DNA of 64,000 bases from Actinomycetes bacterium (GTDB taxonomy: Bacteria; Actinomycetota; Actinomycetes; Nanopelagicales; Nanopelagicaceae), in contig JANYCW010000007.1 in NCBI GenBank assembly GCA_025360085.1, positions 1 through 64,000 of the forward strand, written 5' to 3'. The notes under the pieces were generated by a model, which had not been told where the DNA came from, searched no databases, and saw only the letters and a list, made by a program, of their open reading frames with translations. The position numbers and the translations under genes were made by a program. The stretch's first letter is position 1, and each line of letters opens with the position of its first letter. Of this stretch, positions 17,838-29,892 are shown in pieces.

Positions 17838-18720
17838 GCCAAGTCACGAAACTCTCCTGACTGTGGCCGCCGTAGCCCGCCAACTTGGGGTGGCGCCTGC
17901 AACGCTTCGAACGTGGGATCGCCGATATGGCCTAGGACCTACGAGCCATGAGGCCGGCGCGCATCGGCGCTACGGTCGGGTCGATCTAGCCCGATTAATG
18001 ATTATGCGTCGCTTAATTTCAACAGGGGTCTCACCGCGTGATGCCGCCGAAGAAGCCAAAGCCCATAAGGGAAAGGCTGCTCCGGAGATAGTTATTCCAG
18101 AGTTTGAAGCCCGTGAGGATTTAGTTCTTGCTGTGTATAAGGCAGCTTATAAAACTGATGTCGTATTTATTGAAACCGCGCTGAAAAAAGATCTAGCTGA
18201 GTTTGGAGTTGACTCTTCTTGGTCTCAAGTAATGGTGCCCGTACTTTTACTTCTTGGCCAAGATTGGGAGAGTGAAGGTAAAGGTGTAGAGATCGAGCAT
18301 ATGTTGACCGAGATCATTAAACGCACTTTTCGTTCCTCGATCGAGATAATCGATGTACCTCTGAACGCTCGTCCTGTACTTCTGGCAGCCGTTGGTGAAG
18401 AGCAACACAATCTGGCAATTCATGCTTTAGTCGCGGCTCTAGCAGAGCGAAAAATTCAAACCCTCTTCTTAGGTGCACGCACTCCCATTGAAGCTTTGAG
18501 TGCAGTGGTCTCGCTATCAGCGCCTCCTGCGATTTTCTTATGGGCGCAGTTAACGGAAAATGCCAATCCTGAATTTTTTCGTAAACTTCCCGTGGTGCGT
18601 CCAGCCCCCCGCATTATTCTTGGTGGGCCAGGTTGGGATCGAGATGCGTGCAGGGGAGCTACAGTTGTTGAGGATTTAGCTCAAGCCTGCCTTGAGATTG
18701 AGCGTGCAGTAGGTCTTTAA
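17836..18720 (+). CDS. MerR-family regulator with cobalamin-binding domain, CarH-like
   Basis: A 294-residue regulator. Residues 8-35 form a MerR helix-turn-helix (TVAAVARQLGVAPATLRTWDRRYGLGP) whose W-D-R-R-Y-G ending is typical of the CarA/CarH group. Residues about 95-165 resemble the helical B12-cap domain and contain Trp144-x9-Glu154-His155, the motif that contacts adenosylcobalamin in CarH. The Rossmann-like domain from about 180 has His191 in E-x-H-x-x-A, the likely lower cobalt ligand. The residue after Trp144 is Glu, not the His that caps the light state in Thermus CarH. The frame extends upstream to 17686, but homology starts at ATG 17836. It may sense light or B12; targets are unknown. 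Confidence 0.85.
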   Translation: MPSHETLLTVAAVARQLGVAPATLRTWDRRYGLGPTSHEAGAHRRYGRVDLARLMIMRRLISTGVSPRDAAEEAKAHKGKAAPEIVIPEFEAREDLVLAVYKAAYKTDVVFIETALKKDLAEFGVDSSWSQVMVPVLLLLGQDWESEGKGVEIEHMLTEIIKRTFRSSIEIIDVPLNARPVLLAAVGEEQHNLAIHALVAALAERKIQTLFLGARTPIEALSAVVSLSAPPAIFLWAQLTENANPEFFRKLPVVRPAPRIILGGPGWDRDACRGATVVEDLAQACLEIERAVGL

Positions 18721-18729
18721 AAGCCCCGA

Positions 18730-18735
18730 TAGACT
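18730..18735 (+). promoter_or_regulatory. -10 box of the guaB operon
   Basis: TAGACT lies 34 bases before the guaB ATG. The predicted mRNA starts near 18742 and has a leader of about 28 bases with the ribosome-binding site AAGGGGG. This is one of the few genes in the window that combines such a box with a clear leader and Shine-Dalgarno. Confidence 0.4.
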
Positions 18736-18760
18736 TCTCACCTTCACATTGAATGGTTAA

Positions 18761-20989
<2,229 letters not shown>

Positions 20990-20997
<8 letters not shown>

Positions 20998-22540
20998 TGA
21001 TCGCGGCGTTCTTGTAGTCGATTTTGGGGCGCAGTATGCCCAGTTGATTGCGCGCAGGGTGCGAGAGGCCAATGTTTTCAGCGAAATAGTCGCATCAACA
21101 ATTACAGCGGCAGAGATTCGGTTGAAGAATCCCTCAGCAATTATTCTCTCGGGTGGTCCTTCAAGTGTGTACTCTGAAAATGCACCCAGTTTTGATGCGG
21201 AGATTTTTACCCTTGGGATCCCAACATTTGGAATCTGTTATGGATTTCAAGTGATGGCAACGGCGCTTGGTGGAACGGTAACCCAGACCGGTAAATCCGA
21301 ATTCGGTCGCACTGAATTTCATGTTGTACCATCAACGAAAATCTTTTTAGATCTTGAATTGCAACAAAGAGTTTGGATGTCTCACGGGGACAGTGTCACA
21401 ACCGTGCCTCCTGGGTTCACTGTCTGCGGTTCAACCGAAGATACACCAATCGCGGCATTTGAAAATGAAACGGGACAATTAGCCGGAGTCCAATTTCATC
21501 CAGAGGTTTTGCACACCGAACACGGCCAAGTAATTTTACATAATTGGTTAACAACCATCGCAGGGTGCCAACCAACATGGACGGCTTCAAATATCGCGCA
21601 GACCGAAATTGCTAAAGCTAAAGCGATCATCGGTGACAAGAGGGTTATTTGTGGTTTATCAGGTGGAGTTGATTCTGCTGTTGCCGCCGCAATTATTCAA
21701 CGCGCAGTAGGAAGTCAATTAACCTGCGTTTTTGTAGATCACGGCCTATTGCGCATGGGAGAGGCCGAACAAGTCGAACGCGACTTTGTTGACTCCACTG
21801 GCATCACATTAGTTGTTGTAGATGCAAAAGAGGTTTTTCTCTCGGCGCTCCAAGGTGTCATAGATCCAGAGGAGAAGCGCAAGATTATTGGACGCGAATT
21901 TATCCGTGCATTTGAAAAGGCCGCCCGCGATATAGCCTCAGGGGGAGATGTTGAATTCTTAGTACAAGGAACCCTTTATCCAGATGTTGTTGAATCCGGC
22001 GGAGGAAGCGGTACCGCGAATATTAAATCTCATCACAACGTTGGTGGCCTGCCAGATGATTTGAAGTTCTCACTCATCGAACCGCTACGCACTCTCTTTA
22101 AAGATGAGGTGCGGGCAGTTGGAAATGAACTCGGTTTGCCTCAAGAGATAATCTGGCGTCAACCATTTCCAGGTCCTGGCCTTGGAATTCGAATTATTGG
22201 CGAAGTCACCCAAGATCGCTTAGAGATACTGCGCCAGGCCGATTCCATCGCCCGCTTTGAACTAAAGGCCGCAGAGCTCGACCGCGATATCTGGCAGTGT
22301 CCCGTAGTTCTTTTAGCCGATGTCCGTTCAGTTGGCGTGCAAGGTGATGGCCGCACGTATGGGCATCCAATAGTTTTACGCCCGGTCTCTAGCCAAGATG
22401 CGATGACTGCAGATTGGTCGAGAGTTCCCTATGAAGTTCTTGAGAAGATTTCGACGCGCATCACTAATGAGGTGCGCGAAGTCAACCGAGTCGTGTTAGA
22501 TATAACTAGTAAACCACCAGGAACTATCGAATGGGAATGA
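20990..22540 (+). CDS. guaA: GMP synthase (glutamine-hydrolysing)
   Basis: Converts XMP to GMP. Residues 1-190 form a class I glutaminase with the nucleophile in FGICYGFQ and the His-x-Glu of GVQFHPEV. The ATP pyrophosphatase domain has [13 protein letters not shown]. The C-terminal dimerisation domain contains [18 protein letters not shown] and ends in [13 protein letters not shown]. The length of 516 is standard. The start is GTG 20990 within the end of guaB3. Its stop overlaps the cyclophilin start, so the whole GMP branch is one transcript. Confidence 0.97.
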
Positions 22541-23187
22541 TGATGAAGAGATTTCTTTTATGTCTTAGCTTGGTAAGCCTATTGTTAACGGCGCCACTTA
22601 ATGTCGCCTCGGCTGCCCTGAAAGCATCTGCAGTAAAGTGCACTGCAACTAAAGCCGTTGGACATACTGCAAAGACTGTTGTACCTATGCAGAAACCTTT
22701 AAAAAAACTTCCTAAAACTTTTTCGCTCAGAACGAACTGCGGCACTATCGTAATTACCACCGTTGGCAATCAGGCGCCGTGGACGTTAACCCACATGTCA
22801 ACATTGGCCAAAGTGGGCTACTTCGATGGCTCTTTATGCCATCGCTTAACGACTTCAGGAATATTTGTTTTACAGTGCGGTGATCCAACTGCAACCGGTA
22901 CGGGGGGACCTGGATTTTCCTACTCCGATGAAAATCTTCCAGTCAATGGTGTTAACAACTATCCAGCCGGTAGCGTTGCAATGGCAAATGCAGGTCCAGG
23001 CACAAACGGAAGTCAGTTCTTTTTAGTTTATGCCGATACCACTCTCGGGCCTGATTACACACTGTGGGGAAAAATCACCAAAGGTTTAGAGATTGTTCAA
23101 GCCATTGCCAAAAGCGGAGTTAAAGGTGGCGGTCCCGATGGGCCACCAGCTACTGCTATCGCACTTATTAAAGTACGAGCCTATTAA
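22540..23187 (+). CDS. secreted cyclophilin-type peptidyl-prolyl isomerase
   Basis: A cyclophilin of about 215 residues with an N-terminal signal peptide ([16 protein letters not shown], cleavage near NVASA/ALKA). The catalytic core includes LCHRLTTSGIFVLQCGDPT, GPGFSYSDENL, GSVAMANAGPGTNGSQFF and DYTLWGKITKGLEIV. The second residue in the H-R motif and the M-A-N-A-G loop fit active enzymes. ATGs at 22531, 22537, 22540 and 22543 are in frame; 22540 is chosen because it overlaps the guaA stop (TGATG). It probably assists folding outside the membrane. It ends in a 4-base overlap with the convergent deacetylase gene. Confidence 0.9.
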   Translation: MMKRFLLCLSLVSLLLTAPLNVASAALKASAVKCTATKAVGHTAKTVVPMQKPLKKLPKTFSLRTNCGTIVITTVGNQAPWTLTHMSTLAKVGYFDGSLCHRLTTSGIFVLQCGDPTATGTGGPGFSYSDENLPVNGVNNYPAGSVAMANAGPGTNGSQFFLVYADTTLGPDYTLWGKITKGLEIVQAIAKSGVKGGGPDGPPATAIALIKVRAY

Positions 23188-23909
23188 TTAGTATTTACAA
23201 TCTTAAAGGCTTCAGCGATTCGACCTTCAGGAAGACCGCCAATGCCGGCGTTGCGTTGACCCCACTCACGTACCATCACTTCTAAATTCTCATTGTGTGC
23301 AGTTTGAGATGCATGGGCAAACAAAGCTTTCATCTTTAAATCAAATGTATCTGTGATGTCAACGAAGTGATCGGGCTCGGGAAATGCGCTTACCCATACC
23401 TCTTTAACGCGCCAAGGTTGTAATCCTTCAACTTCAAGCAGATCGGAAAATGCAAATGGGTTGCGAGCATCTGGATACACCGCTTGAATGGAGGCTTCAC
23501 CGGCAGCTAAATGATCCGGATGACTTGCACCGATGCGATCCCAGTTGCGTTCTGGACTTTGGCAGACCATGCGATCAGGCTTTGAGATTCGAATCTGTCG
23601 AACTAAATCTTTTCGAAGTTCTATCGTTGCCTCTAAATGACCATCCACATAGTTTAAGAAAGTTATATCAGTGACGCCTATTGCCGCACCTGCTGCACGT
23701 TGTTCACTTTGGCGAATTGCCGGCATCTCTTCTTTAGTAAATCCAGACTCTTCACCACCTTGGTCACCATTTGTGCAAAAGACGTATGCGACTTCTATGC
23801 CTTTGGCAACCCACTGGGCGATGGTTCCGGATGCACCGAAATCTGAATCATCTGGGTGGGCACTGACGACTAAAACTCGTTTGATCTCGCTATCGGCAAT
23901 CGGTTCCAT
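23184..23909 (-). CDS. LmbE/PIG-L-family zinc deacetylase
   Basis: A 241-residue metal-dependent deacetylase or amidase. The zinc site is formed by SAHPDDSDFG near residue 17-26 and by the later ASHPDHLAAGEA; VFCTNGDQGG follows the first motif as in the family. Relatives include mycothiol enzymes MshB and Mca, but at 241 residues it is shorter than Mca and the specific substrate is not clear. A -10-like TAGGCT lies 6 bases before ATG, indicating a leaderless mRNA. It diverges from pcrA with only 26 bases between the start codons. Confidence 0.85.
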   Translation of the reverse strand: MEPIADSEIKRVLVVSAHPDDSDFGASGTIAQWVAKGIEVAYVFCTNGDQGGEESGFTKEEMPAIRQSEQRAAGAAIGVTDITFLNYVDGHLEATIELRKDLVRQIRISKPDRMVCQSPERNWDRIGASHPDHLAAGEASIQAVYPDARNPFAFSDLLEVEGLQPWRVKEVWVSAFPEPDHFVDITDTFDLKMKALFAHASQTAHNENLEVMVREWGQRNAGIGGLPEGRIAEAFKIVNTN

Positions 23910-23915
23910 CGCCTT

Positions 23916-23921
23916 AGCCTA
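23916..23921 (-). promoter_or_regulatory. -10 box of the LmbE-family gene
   Basis: Read on the minus strand, TAGGCT is separated from ATG (23909) by six bases. The opposite strand of the same short gap holds TAGACT for pcrA, so two leaderless promoters are packed into 26 bases. Confidence 0.45.
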
Positions 23922-23922
23922 A

Positions 23923-23928
23923 TAGACT
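23923..23928 (+). promoter_or_regulatory. -10 box of pcrA
   Basis: TAGACT lies seven bases before the pcrA ATG. The expected -35 region would fall inside the start of the divergent deacetylase gene. No Shine-Dalgarno is present. Confidence 0.45.
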
Positions 23929-23935
23929 GGCACGC

Positions 23936-26170
23936 ATGTTGAGTGCTGAAAAATTACTTTTCGAACTCAACCCCGCACAAGCAACGGCGGTCAGTCACGC
24001 GGGGGGACCCTTGTTGGTCGTCGCTGGTGCAGGCTCTGGGAAAACCCGTGTTTTAACACGGCGAATTGCTTATCTCATGTCAGAACGCAACGTCGCCCCA
24101 TATCAAATCTTGGCGATTACATTTACTAATAAGGCCGCGGGCGAAATGAAGGCGCGCGTAGCCGAACTGGTTGGTCCGGTAGCAAAATCTATGTGGGTCT
24201 CCACTTTTCACTCAGCTTGCGTCCGCATTTTGCGCAAAGAGGCGGTTTTATTGGGTTACAGCAATACATTTTCAATTTATGATTCGGCAGATTCTTTGCG
24301 ATTAATCACAATTGTCACCAAAGAACTCAACTTAGATTCTAAACGTTATCCAGCTAAAGCTTTTCAATCCATGATTTCACATGCTAAGAATGAACTTATG
24401 GGACCGCAAGATTATCTCAATGCTGCAAGTAACCAATTTGAAGAAGTTGTGGCCGATGTATACAGCGTGTATCAACTTCGATTACAACGCGCCAATGCAA
24501 TGGATTTTGATGATTTAATTTTAAAGACGGTGAATGTCCTCCAGCGCTTTCCAGAGGCCAAGGCCCGACTTAGATCACGCTTTCGCCACGTTCTAGTCGA
24601 TGAGTATCAAGATACAAACCACGCACAATATATGCTGGTAAGAGAGTTAGTCGGAAGCCAAGACGAAGGTATCCCACCGGCTGAATTGTGTGTTGTCGGT
24701 GATGCCGATCAATCTATCTACGGTTTTCGCGGTGCGACAATCCGCAATATCTTGCAGTTTGAACTAGATTACCCCAAGGCAACAATTGTTCTCCTTGAGC
24801 AAAATTACAGATCCACGCAAAATATTCTTAGCGCAGCAAATGCAGTTATAACGAAGAATGCCGGTCGAAAAGAGAAGAATTTATGGACCGATTCAGGCTC
24901 CGGGGCGCTGTTGACGGGTTATGTCGCAGAGAACGAACACGATGAGGCGAGATTTATCGCCGATGAGATTCGCCAACTTCAACGTGATGACAAATCACGA
25001 CCCGGAGATACTGCGATTTTTTACCGTACAAACGCCCAATCCCGTGTGTTTGAAGAAGTATTTATGCGCAATGCGTTGCCTTACAAAGTCGTTGGTGGTT
25101 TGCGATTTTATGAACGTCGCGAAGTTAAAGACTTACTTGCTTATTTACGTGTCCTTGCAAACCTAGAGGATGAAATTTCAGTGCGTAGAATTATCAATGT
25201 TCCTAAACGGGGTATTGGGGATACTTCATTAGATTACATTGCTCACTTTGCTAAAGCGCAAGAGGTCACTTTTTGGCAGGCTTTACTTCGAGCATCAGAG
25301 GCACCTGGACTGGCCAATCGGGCAATGCAATCAATACAAGAGTTCACCTCGATGATTATTGCTTTACATATATTAGTTGAAGCCAAGACACGGCCCTCCG
25401 TCATAGTTGAAGCTGCTCTCGAACAATCCGGTTTATTAACTGAGTTAGCGAATAGCACTGATCCACAAGATGAGGTACGAGTTGAGAATTTGAAAGAGCT
25501 TGTTGCCGTTTCCATAGAGTATGAAGAGCGCGATAGTGATGAGTTGATTGAAGACGAAGTTATCTCACTTGCTGGTTTTTTGGAGAAAGTTTCATTAGTC
25601 GCGGATGCCGATGAGATTCCTGATGGCGAAGACCACGGGGGAGTCGTGACAATGATGACATTGCATACGGCCAAAGGTCTAGAGTTTCCGACTGTTTTTT
25701 TAACTGGAATGGAGGATGGGATTTTTCCACACTCGCGAACCCTAGGTGATAACAATGAGCTTGAAGAGGAGCGCAGACTGGCCTACGTTGGATTAACCCG
25801 TGCTCGTCATCGCCTTTATATTTCTAGAGCTGAGTATCGTTCAACATGGGGCGCACCAAATTATAATCCGCCATCGAGATTCTTAGATGAGATTCCAGAA
25901 GAGGTAATTCAATGGCGAAATGAATTATCAACATCGCTTTCGCCTTCCTTAATTAAACGCTCGCGAGTGGCCCCACCACCTCGTGCCACAGGTAAGAAGA
26001 TTTCTACCATCCAACTGCTTATTGGAGATCGTGTGTCACATGACACTTTTGGTTTGGGAAGCGTTGTTTCTATAGCAGGGGAAGGTGATAAGGCCGAGGC
26101 CACAATCCTCTTTGGAACATATGGCGAGAAGCGATTGTTATTGCGCTATGCACCCGTTGAGAAGCTCTAG
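23936..26170 (+). CDS. pcrA: ATP-dependent DNA helicase PcrA/UvrD
   Basis: A 744-residue superfamily 1A helicase acting in repair and replication-fork maintenance. Motif Ia-type order is clear: Q motif LNPAQATAVSH, Walker A AGAGSGKTRVLTRR, FTNKAAGEMKARV, motif II DEYQDTNHAQY, motif III GDADQSIYGFRGA, motif IV EQNYRSTQNIL, motif V TMMTLHTAKGLEFPTVFLTG and motif VI RRLAYVGLTRAR. The C-terminal 60 residues hold the Tudor-like end (GDRVSHDTFGLGSVVSI) seen in PcrA, which binds RNA polymerase. Its mRNA is probably leaderless. Confidence 0.96.
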   Translation: MLSAEKLLFELNPAQATAVSHAGGPLLVVAGAGSGKTRVLTRRIAYLMSERNVAPYQILAITFTNKAAGEMKARVAELVGPVAKSMWVSTFHSACVRILRKEAVLLGYSNTFSIYDSADSLRLITIVTKELNLDSKRYPAKAFQSMISHAKNELMGPQDYLNAASNQFEEVVADVYSVYQLRLQRANAMDFDDLILKTVNVLQRFPEAKARLRSRFRHVLVDEYQDTNHAQYMLVRELVGSQDEGIPPAELCVVGDADQSIYGFRGATIRNILQFELDYPKATIVLLEQNYRSTQNILSAANAVITKNAGRKEKNLWTDSGSGALLTGYVAENEHDEARFIADEIRQLQRDDKSRPGDTAIFYRTNAQSRVFEEVFMRNALPYKVVGGLRFYERREVKDLLAYLRVLANLEDEISVRRIINVPKRGIGDTSLDYIAHFAKAQEVTFWQALLRASEAPGLANRAMQSIQEFTSMIIALHILVEAKTRPSVIVEAALEQSGLLTELANSTDPQDEVRVENLKELVAVSIEYEERDSDELIEDEVISLAGFLEKVSLVADADEIPDGEDHGGVVTMMTLHTAKGLEFPTVFLTGMEDGIFPHSRTLGDNNELEEERRLAYVGLTRARHRLYISRAEYRSTWGAPNYNPPSRFLDEIPEEVIQWRNELSTSLSPSLIKRSRVAPPPRATGKKISTIQLLIGDRVSHDTFGLGSVVSIAGEGDKAEATILFGTYGEKRLLLRYAPVEKL

Positions 26171-26201
26171 GATTACCCCCTAATCAAGATGTGGAGCGCC
26201 C

Positions 26202-27365
26202 GTGGATCTCTTTGAATATCAAGCCCGTGACTTATTTGAAAAACATGGTGTTCCAGTATTAGCCGCTGCAATTGCAACAACACCTGATGAGGCGCAGGCG
26301 GCTGCGACTGCTATTGGTGGAAGAGTCGTTGTCAAAGCTCAAGTTAAAACCGGTGGACGAGGGAAAGCCGGTGGTGTAAAGCTTGCCGAGAATCCAGCCG
26401 ATGCACGCGCCTGCGCAAACTCGATTCTCGGAATGGATATCAAGGGTCACACCGTTGGAACCGTGATGATTGCCGCCGCCGCTCCTATTGAAGCTGAGTA
26501 CTACTTAGCGATTCTTCTCGATCGATCTAATCGGAGTTTTTTAGTCATGGCATCGGTCTCAGGTGGAATGGATATAGAGGAGGTTGCACACACCGCTCCT
26601 GAAAAATTGGCCAAGATTGCCGTCTCTGCAGTAGATGGTATTAGCCCAGCAAAAGCTAAAGAAATAGTTGAGGCTGCAAAGTTCCCAATTGACGTCGCTG
26701 ATCAAGTGGCAGATGTTTTGCTCAAACTCTGGGATGTTTTCCAATCAGAAGATGCAACATTGGTTGAAGTAAACCCATTGGTTAAGACTAAGGATGGAAG
26801 AGTAATTGCCCTTGATGGAAAGATAACTCTTGATGATAATGCAGAATTTCGCCAGCCAGATCATGGCGCACTTGTTGATCACGCCGCTACAAATGTTTTG
26901 GAGGCCGCAGCGAAAGAGAAGAATTTGAACTACGTTAAATTAGATGGCGAAGTTGGAATTATCGGTAACGGTGCAGGTTTAGTAATGAGCACTCTCGATG
27001 TCGTTGCATATGCTGGTGCCAAGTACGGCGGTGTAAGGCCTGCTAACTTTTTGGATATCGGTGGTGGTGCTTCGGCTCAGATTATGGCCGATGGTCTTTC
27101 CATCATTCTTGGTGACCCCGATGTTAAGAGTGTGTTTGTAAATGTATTCGGTGGTATCACTTCATGTGACGCAGTTGCCACAGGAATCGTGCAGGCACTT
27201 GAACTCCTTGGCCCAAAAGCCACAAAGCCGATTGTGGTGCGCTTAGATGGAAATAATGTCGCAGAGGGTCGAGCAATTTTGGCAAAAGCGGCACACCCGC
27301 TTATTGAATCGGCCGAAACAATGGATGGAGCAGCAGATCGTGCTGCAGAATTGGCGGCAAAGTAA
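26202..27365 (+). CDS. sucC: succinyl-CoA synthetase beta subunit
   Basis: The ATP-grasp beta subunit of succinyl-CoA ligase in the TCA cycle. The 387-residue product begins [19 protein letters not shown], contains [29 protein letters not shown] and the phosphate-loop [13 protein letters not shown]. The start is GTG 26202, with GGAG about eight bases upstream. TAGGAT at 26168-26173 may be its -10 box. sucD follows directly. Confidence 0.97.
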   Translation: MDLFEYQARDLFEKHGVPVLAAAIATTPDEAQAAATAIGGRVVVKAQVKTGGRGKAGGVKLAENPADARACANSILGMDIKGHTVGTVMIAAAAPIEAEYYLAILLDRSNRSFLVMASVSGGMDIEEVAHTAPEKLAKIAVSAVDGISPAKAKEIVEAAKFPIDVADQVADVLLKLWDVFQSEDATLVEVNPLVKTKDGRVIALDGKITLDDNAEFRQPDHGALVDHAATNVLEAAAKEKNLNYVKLDGEVGIIGNGAGLVMSTLDVVAYAGAKYGGVRPANFLDIGGGASAQIMADGLSIILGDPDVKSVFVNVFGGITSCDAVATGIVQALELLGPKATKPIVVRLDGNNVAEGRAILAKAAHPLIESAETMDGAADRAAELAAK

Positions 27366-28247
27366 ATGGCAATCTTTTTAGACGAGACATCAGTCGTCAT
27401 TGTTCAAGGCATGACTGGCTCAGAAGGCACAAAGCACACTCGCCGAATGTTGGCCGCAGGAACAAAAATCGTTGGCGGAGTAACCCCAGGAAAGGGAGGT
27501 CAGATTGTCGAGATTGATGCTCACCTTCTCCCAGTTTTTAATACCGTTGCCGAAGCGATGAGTGCAACGGGAGCCAATACATCGGTGGTCTTTGTTCCAC
27601 CAAAATTTGCAAAAGCTGCCGTAATAGATGCCATTGATGCTGCGATGCCATTAATTGTCGTTATTACCGAAGGAATTCCAGTCCATGACGCCGTAAGTTT
27701 TTACGCTTACAGTCTGACAAAAGGTACCACTCGCATTATTGGTCCCAACTGCCCAGGCCTTATAAGCCCCGGAAAATCAAATGTTGGAATTATTCCGGCG
27801 GACATAACGGGAAGCGGTCCAATCGGCTTAGTGTCAAAATCTGGAACGCTTACATATCAAATGATGTATGAGCTGCGTGACATTGGTTTTAGTACCGCAG
27901 TTGGAATCGGTGGAGATCCCGTTATCGGAACAACGCACATTGATTGTCTACGCGCATTCCAAGATGATCCAGATACAACGGCGATTGTCATAATTGGAGA
28001 AATTGGCGGAGATGCTGAAGAGCGCGCGGCAACATTTATTGCCGAGTATGTGACTAAACCAGTCGTTGGCTATGTTGCCGGGTTTAGCGCACCTGAAGGA
28101 AAGACGATGGGTCATGCCGGTGCGATTGTCTCTGGTTCATCAGGTACGGCCCAAGGAAAGAAAGATGCCTTAGAAGCCGTCGGCGTGAAGGTCGGACAAA
28201 CTCCGAGTGAAACTGCGCAGTTGCTGCGCGATATTTTAGGGCGATAA
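27366..28247 (+). CDS. sucD: succinyl-CoA synthetase alpha subunit
   Basis: The CoA-binding, phosphohistidine-carrying subunit. The 293-residue protein shows [15 protein letters not shown] (the CoA site), [14 protein letters not shown], and the active-site loop [18 protein letters not shown] with the phosphorylated His. Its ATG follows the sucC stop without a gap. Confidence 0.97.
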   Translation: MAIFLDETSVVIVQGMTGSEGTKHTRRMLAAGTKIVGGVTPGKGGQIVEIDAHLLPVFNTVAEAMSATGANTSVVFVPPKFAKAAVIDAIDAAMPLIVVITEGIPVHDAVSFYAYSLTKGTTRIIGPNCPGLISPGKSNVGIIPADITGSGPIGLVSKSGTLTYQMMYELRDIGFSTAVGIGGDPVIGTTHIDCLRAFQDDPDTTAIVIIGEIGGDAEERAATFIAEYVTKPVVGYVAGFSAPEGKTMGHAGAIVSGSSGTAQGKKDALEAVGVKVGQTPSETAQLLRDILGR

Positions 28248-28252
28248 ATCCG

Positions 28253-29329
28253 ATGTTTGCTCGCGTACTTGGGTCCACGCTAACTCAAGTGCTGCGAAGT
28301 GTTGGACTTGTTTTGCTTCCAACCTCGTTTATATCTTTGCTTGCGTGGGCGACGGCTGGAAGCTCAAGTGGAAACACCGGAGATCCCTTGAGGGCATCGC
28401 TGTGGTTCTGGTTAGGTGCTCATCAAATCCCATTTAATCTCGTGTTACCGCCAGCTAATTCAGCGGGATATCTCTCGTATCTACCGCTTGGTGGCTTAAT
28501 CATCCCAGTAATAGCGATTCGCAGTGGCCTAGCGCGTGTAATTAATCGTCTGGATGGCGATACATCGCTAGTGCCTTTGGCACGTATTCTCTTTGCCTTT
28601 TTCTACACCGCACTCGGAACTCTCTTTGCCTACTTTAGTTCAACGACATCGGTGAAACCCAATTGGTACATAGCACCGATTTTCTTATTCGCTATAACTT
28701 TAATGTGCGTGGCCACGGTGGGAAGGCGTCTTGTGTTTGGCGCACCAATTCTCTACGGAACACGAATTATTGCACTGTTGCTCGGTATTGCAGCAATAGC
28801 TCTTGGTATCTCAATCTTTATTAATCTCGCTACGGTTCAAAATTTAAATCTGGTGCTAGAGCCCGGGATTATTGGTGGGTTACTACTCTTATTACTAAAT
28901 ATCCTGTACTTACCAAATGCAATTATCGCGACATTAGGATATTTTTCTGGCACTGGATTTGCTATTGGTGCCGGTTCAATGGTGGCTCCATGGAGTTTTC
29001 ATTTATATTCAATTCCTGCATTCCCATTATTAGGTGCACTTCCACACGGCGTTTTCTACTGGGCTTTAATTGGAATCACAGTCGTAATTCTCAGCGGGGC
29101 GCTATTAGTAAGTTGGACCGTTGCCTTAAATATTCGCGTTCTGATTCAATCCATTGTGGTTTCAGTTCTGCTCTTAGCGGCAATTGCATATGTAGGCAGT
29201 GGTGCATTGATTACTGATGCAATGTCGGCGATGGGAGTTTCTCCTTGGAAATTCACGCTCAGCATTAGTGCGGAGTTAATACTCGGGGCGATTCTTGCGT
29301 TGTATGTTCCTCGCATCGGAAGGCGTTAA
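28253..29329 (+). CDS. DUF6350/PerM-like multi-pass membrane protein
   Basis: A 358-residue integral membrane protein with about nine or ten hydrophobic segments and almost no soluble parts. The N-terminal LVLLPTSFISLLAWATAG, the motif ASLWFWLGAHQIPFNL and the central YLPNAIIATLGYFSGTGFAIGAG resemble the actinobacterial DUF6350 family, which is regularly located between sucD and purN. Mycobacterial PerM of this family supports cell division and persistence in the host. Its molecular role here is unknown. The stop overlaps the purN start by one base. Confidence 0.78.
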   Translation: MFARVLGSTLTQVLRSVGLVLLPTSFISLLAWATAGSSSGNTGDPLRASLWFWLGAHQIPFNLVLPPANSAGYLSYLPLGGLIIPVIAIRSGLARVINRLDGDTSLVPLARILFAFFYTALGTLFAYFSSTTSVKPNWYIAPIFLFAITLMCVATVGRRLVFGAPILYGTRIIALLLGIAAIALGISIFINLATVQNLNLVLEPGIIGGLLLLLLNILYLPNAIIATLGYFSGTGFAIGAGSMVAPWSFHLYSIPAFPLLGALPHGVFYWALIGITVVILSGALLVSWTVALNIRVLIQSIVVSVLLLAAIAYVGSGALITDAMSAMGVSPWKFTLSISAELILGAILALYVPRIGRR

Positions 29330-29892
29330 TGTCTCATCGCATCATTATTTTGGCATCTGGAACTGGAACGCTTGCGCAAGCCATTATTGACGCACAAGAT
29401 TTAGATATCGAAATTGTTTTGGTAGTGAGCGATCAAGTGAAGGCTCAAGTTTTAATGCGCGCCGTTGAAGCAGGAATCGCAAGTGAGGTTATTCCAATGA
29501 CCAACCCTCGTCATTTATGGAACACACGTATTATTGAAAAAGTTGCCGAGTACAAACCTGATTTAGTAGTGAGCACGGGCTTTATGCGTATTTTACCGCC
29601 AGATTTTGTTCATCGGTTTCCAACAATCAATATTCATCCAGCCCTCCTCCCCGATTTTCCAGGCGCTCATGCCGTGCGCGATGCACTTTTAGCAGGTGTG
29701 AATGTCACCGGAACAACGGTCCATTGGGTAGATGCCGGTGTTGATACGGGTCCAATTATTACGCAAATGCAGATCCCAATCTCGAAGGGTGATGACGAGG
29801 CAAGCCTTCATGAGAGAATTAAGAAAGTAGAACGCGGTCTCATTGTTTCGAGTATCGCCCTGATTCTTCCAACTTTGGAGCGCAATGTCTGA
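29329..29892 (+). CDS. purN: phosphoribosylglycinamide formyltransferase
   Basis: PurN formylates GAR with 10-formyl-THF in purine synthesis. The 187-residue protein has [25 protein letters not shown], and the catalytic [21 protein letters not shown] with Asn and His, then [17 protein letters not shown] with the essential Asp. Standard length. It overlaps purH by 8 bases. Confidence 0.96.
   Translation: MSHRIIILASGTGTLAQAIIDAQDLDIEIVLVVSDQVKAQVLMRAVEAGIASEVIPMTNPRHLWNTRIIEKVAEYKPDLVVSTGFMRILPPDFVHRFPTINIHPALLPDFPGAHAVRDALLAGVNVTGTTVHWVDAGVDTGPIITQMQIPISKGDDEASLHERIKKVERGLIVSSIALILPTLERNV

Noticed and set aside
17678-17902. A 74-residue minus-strand frame in another phase over the WhiB-like gene
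   Set aside because: It does not contain the missing WhiB cysteines, so it does not rescue the deleted part; it is a shadow frame.
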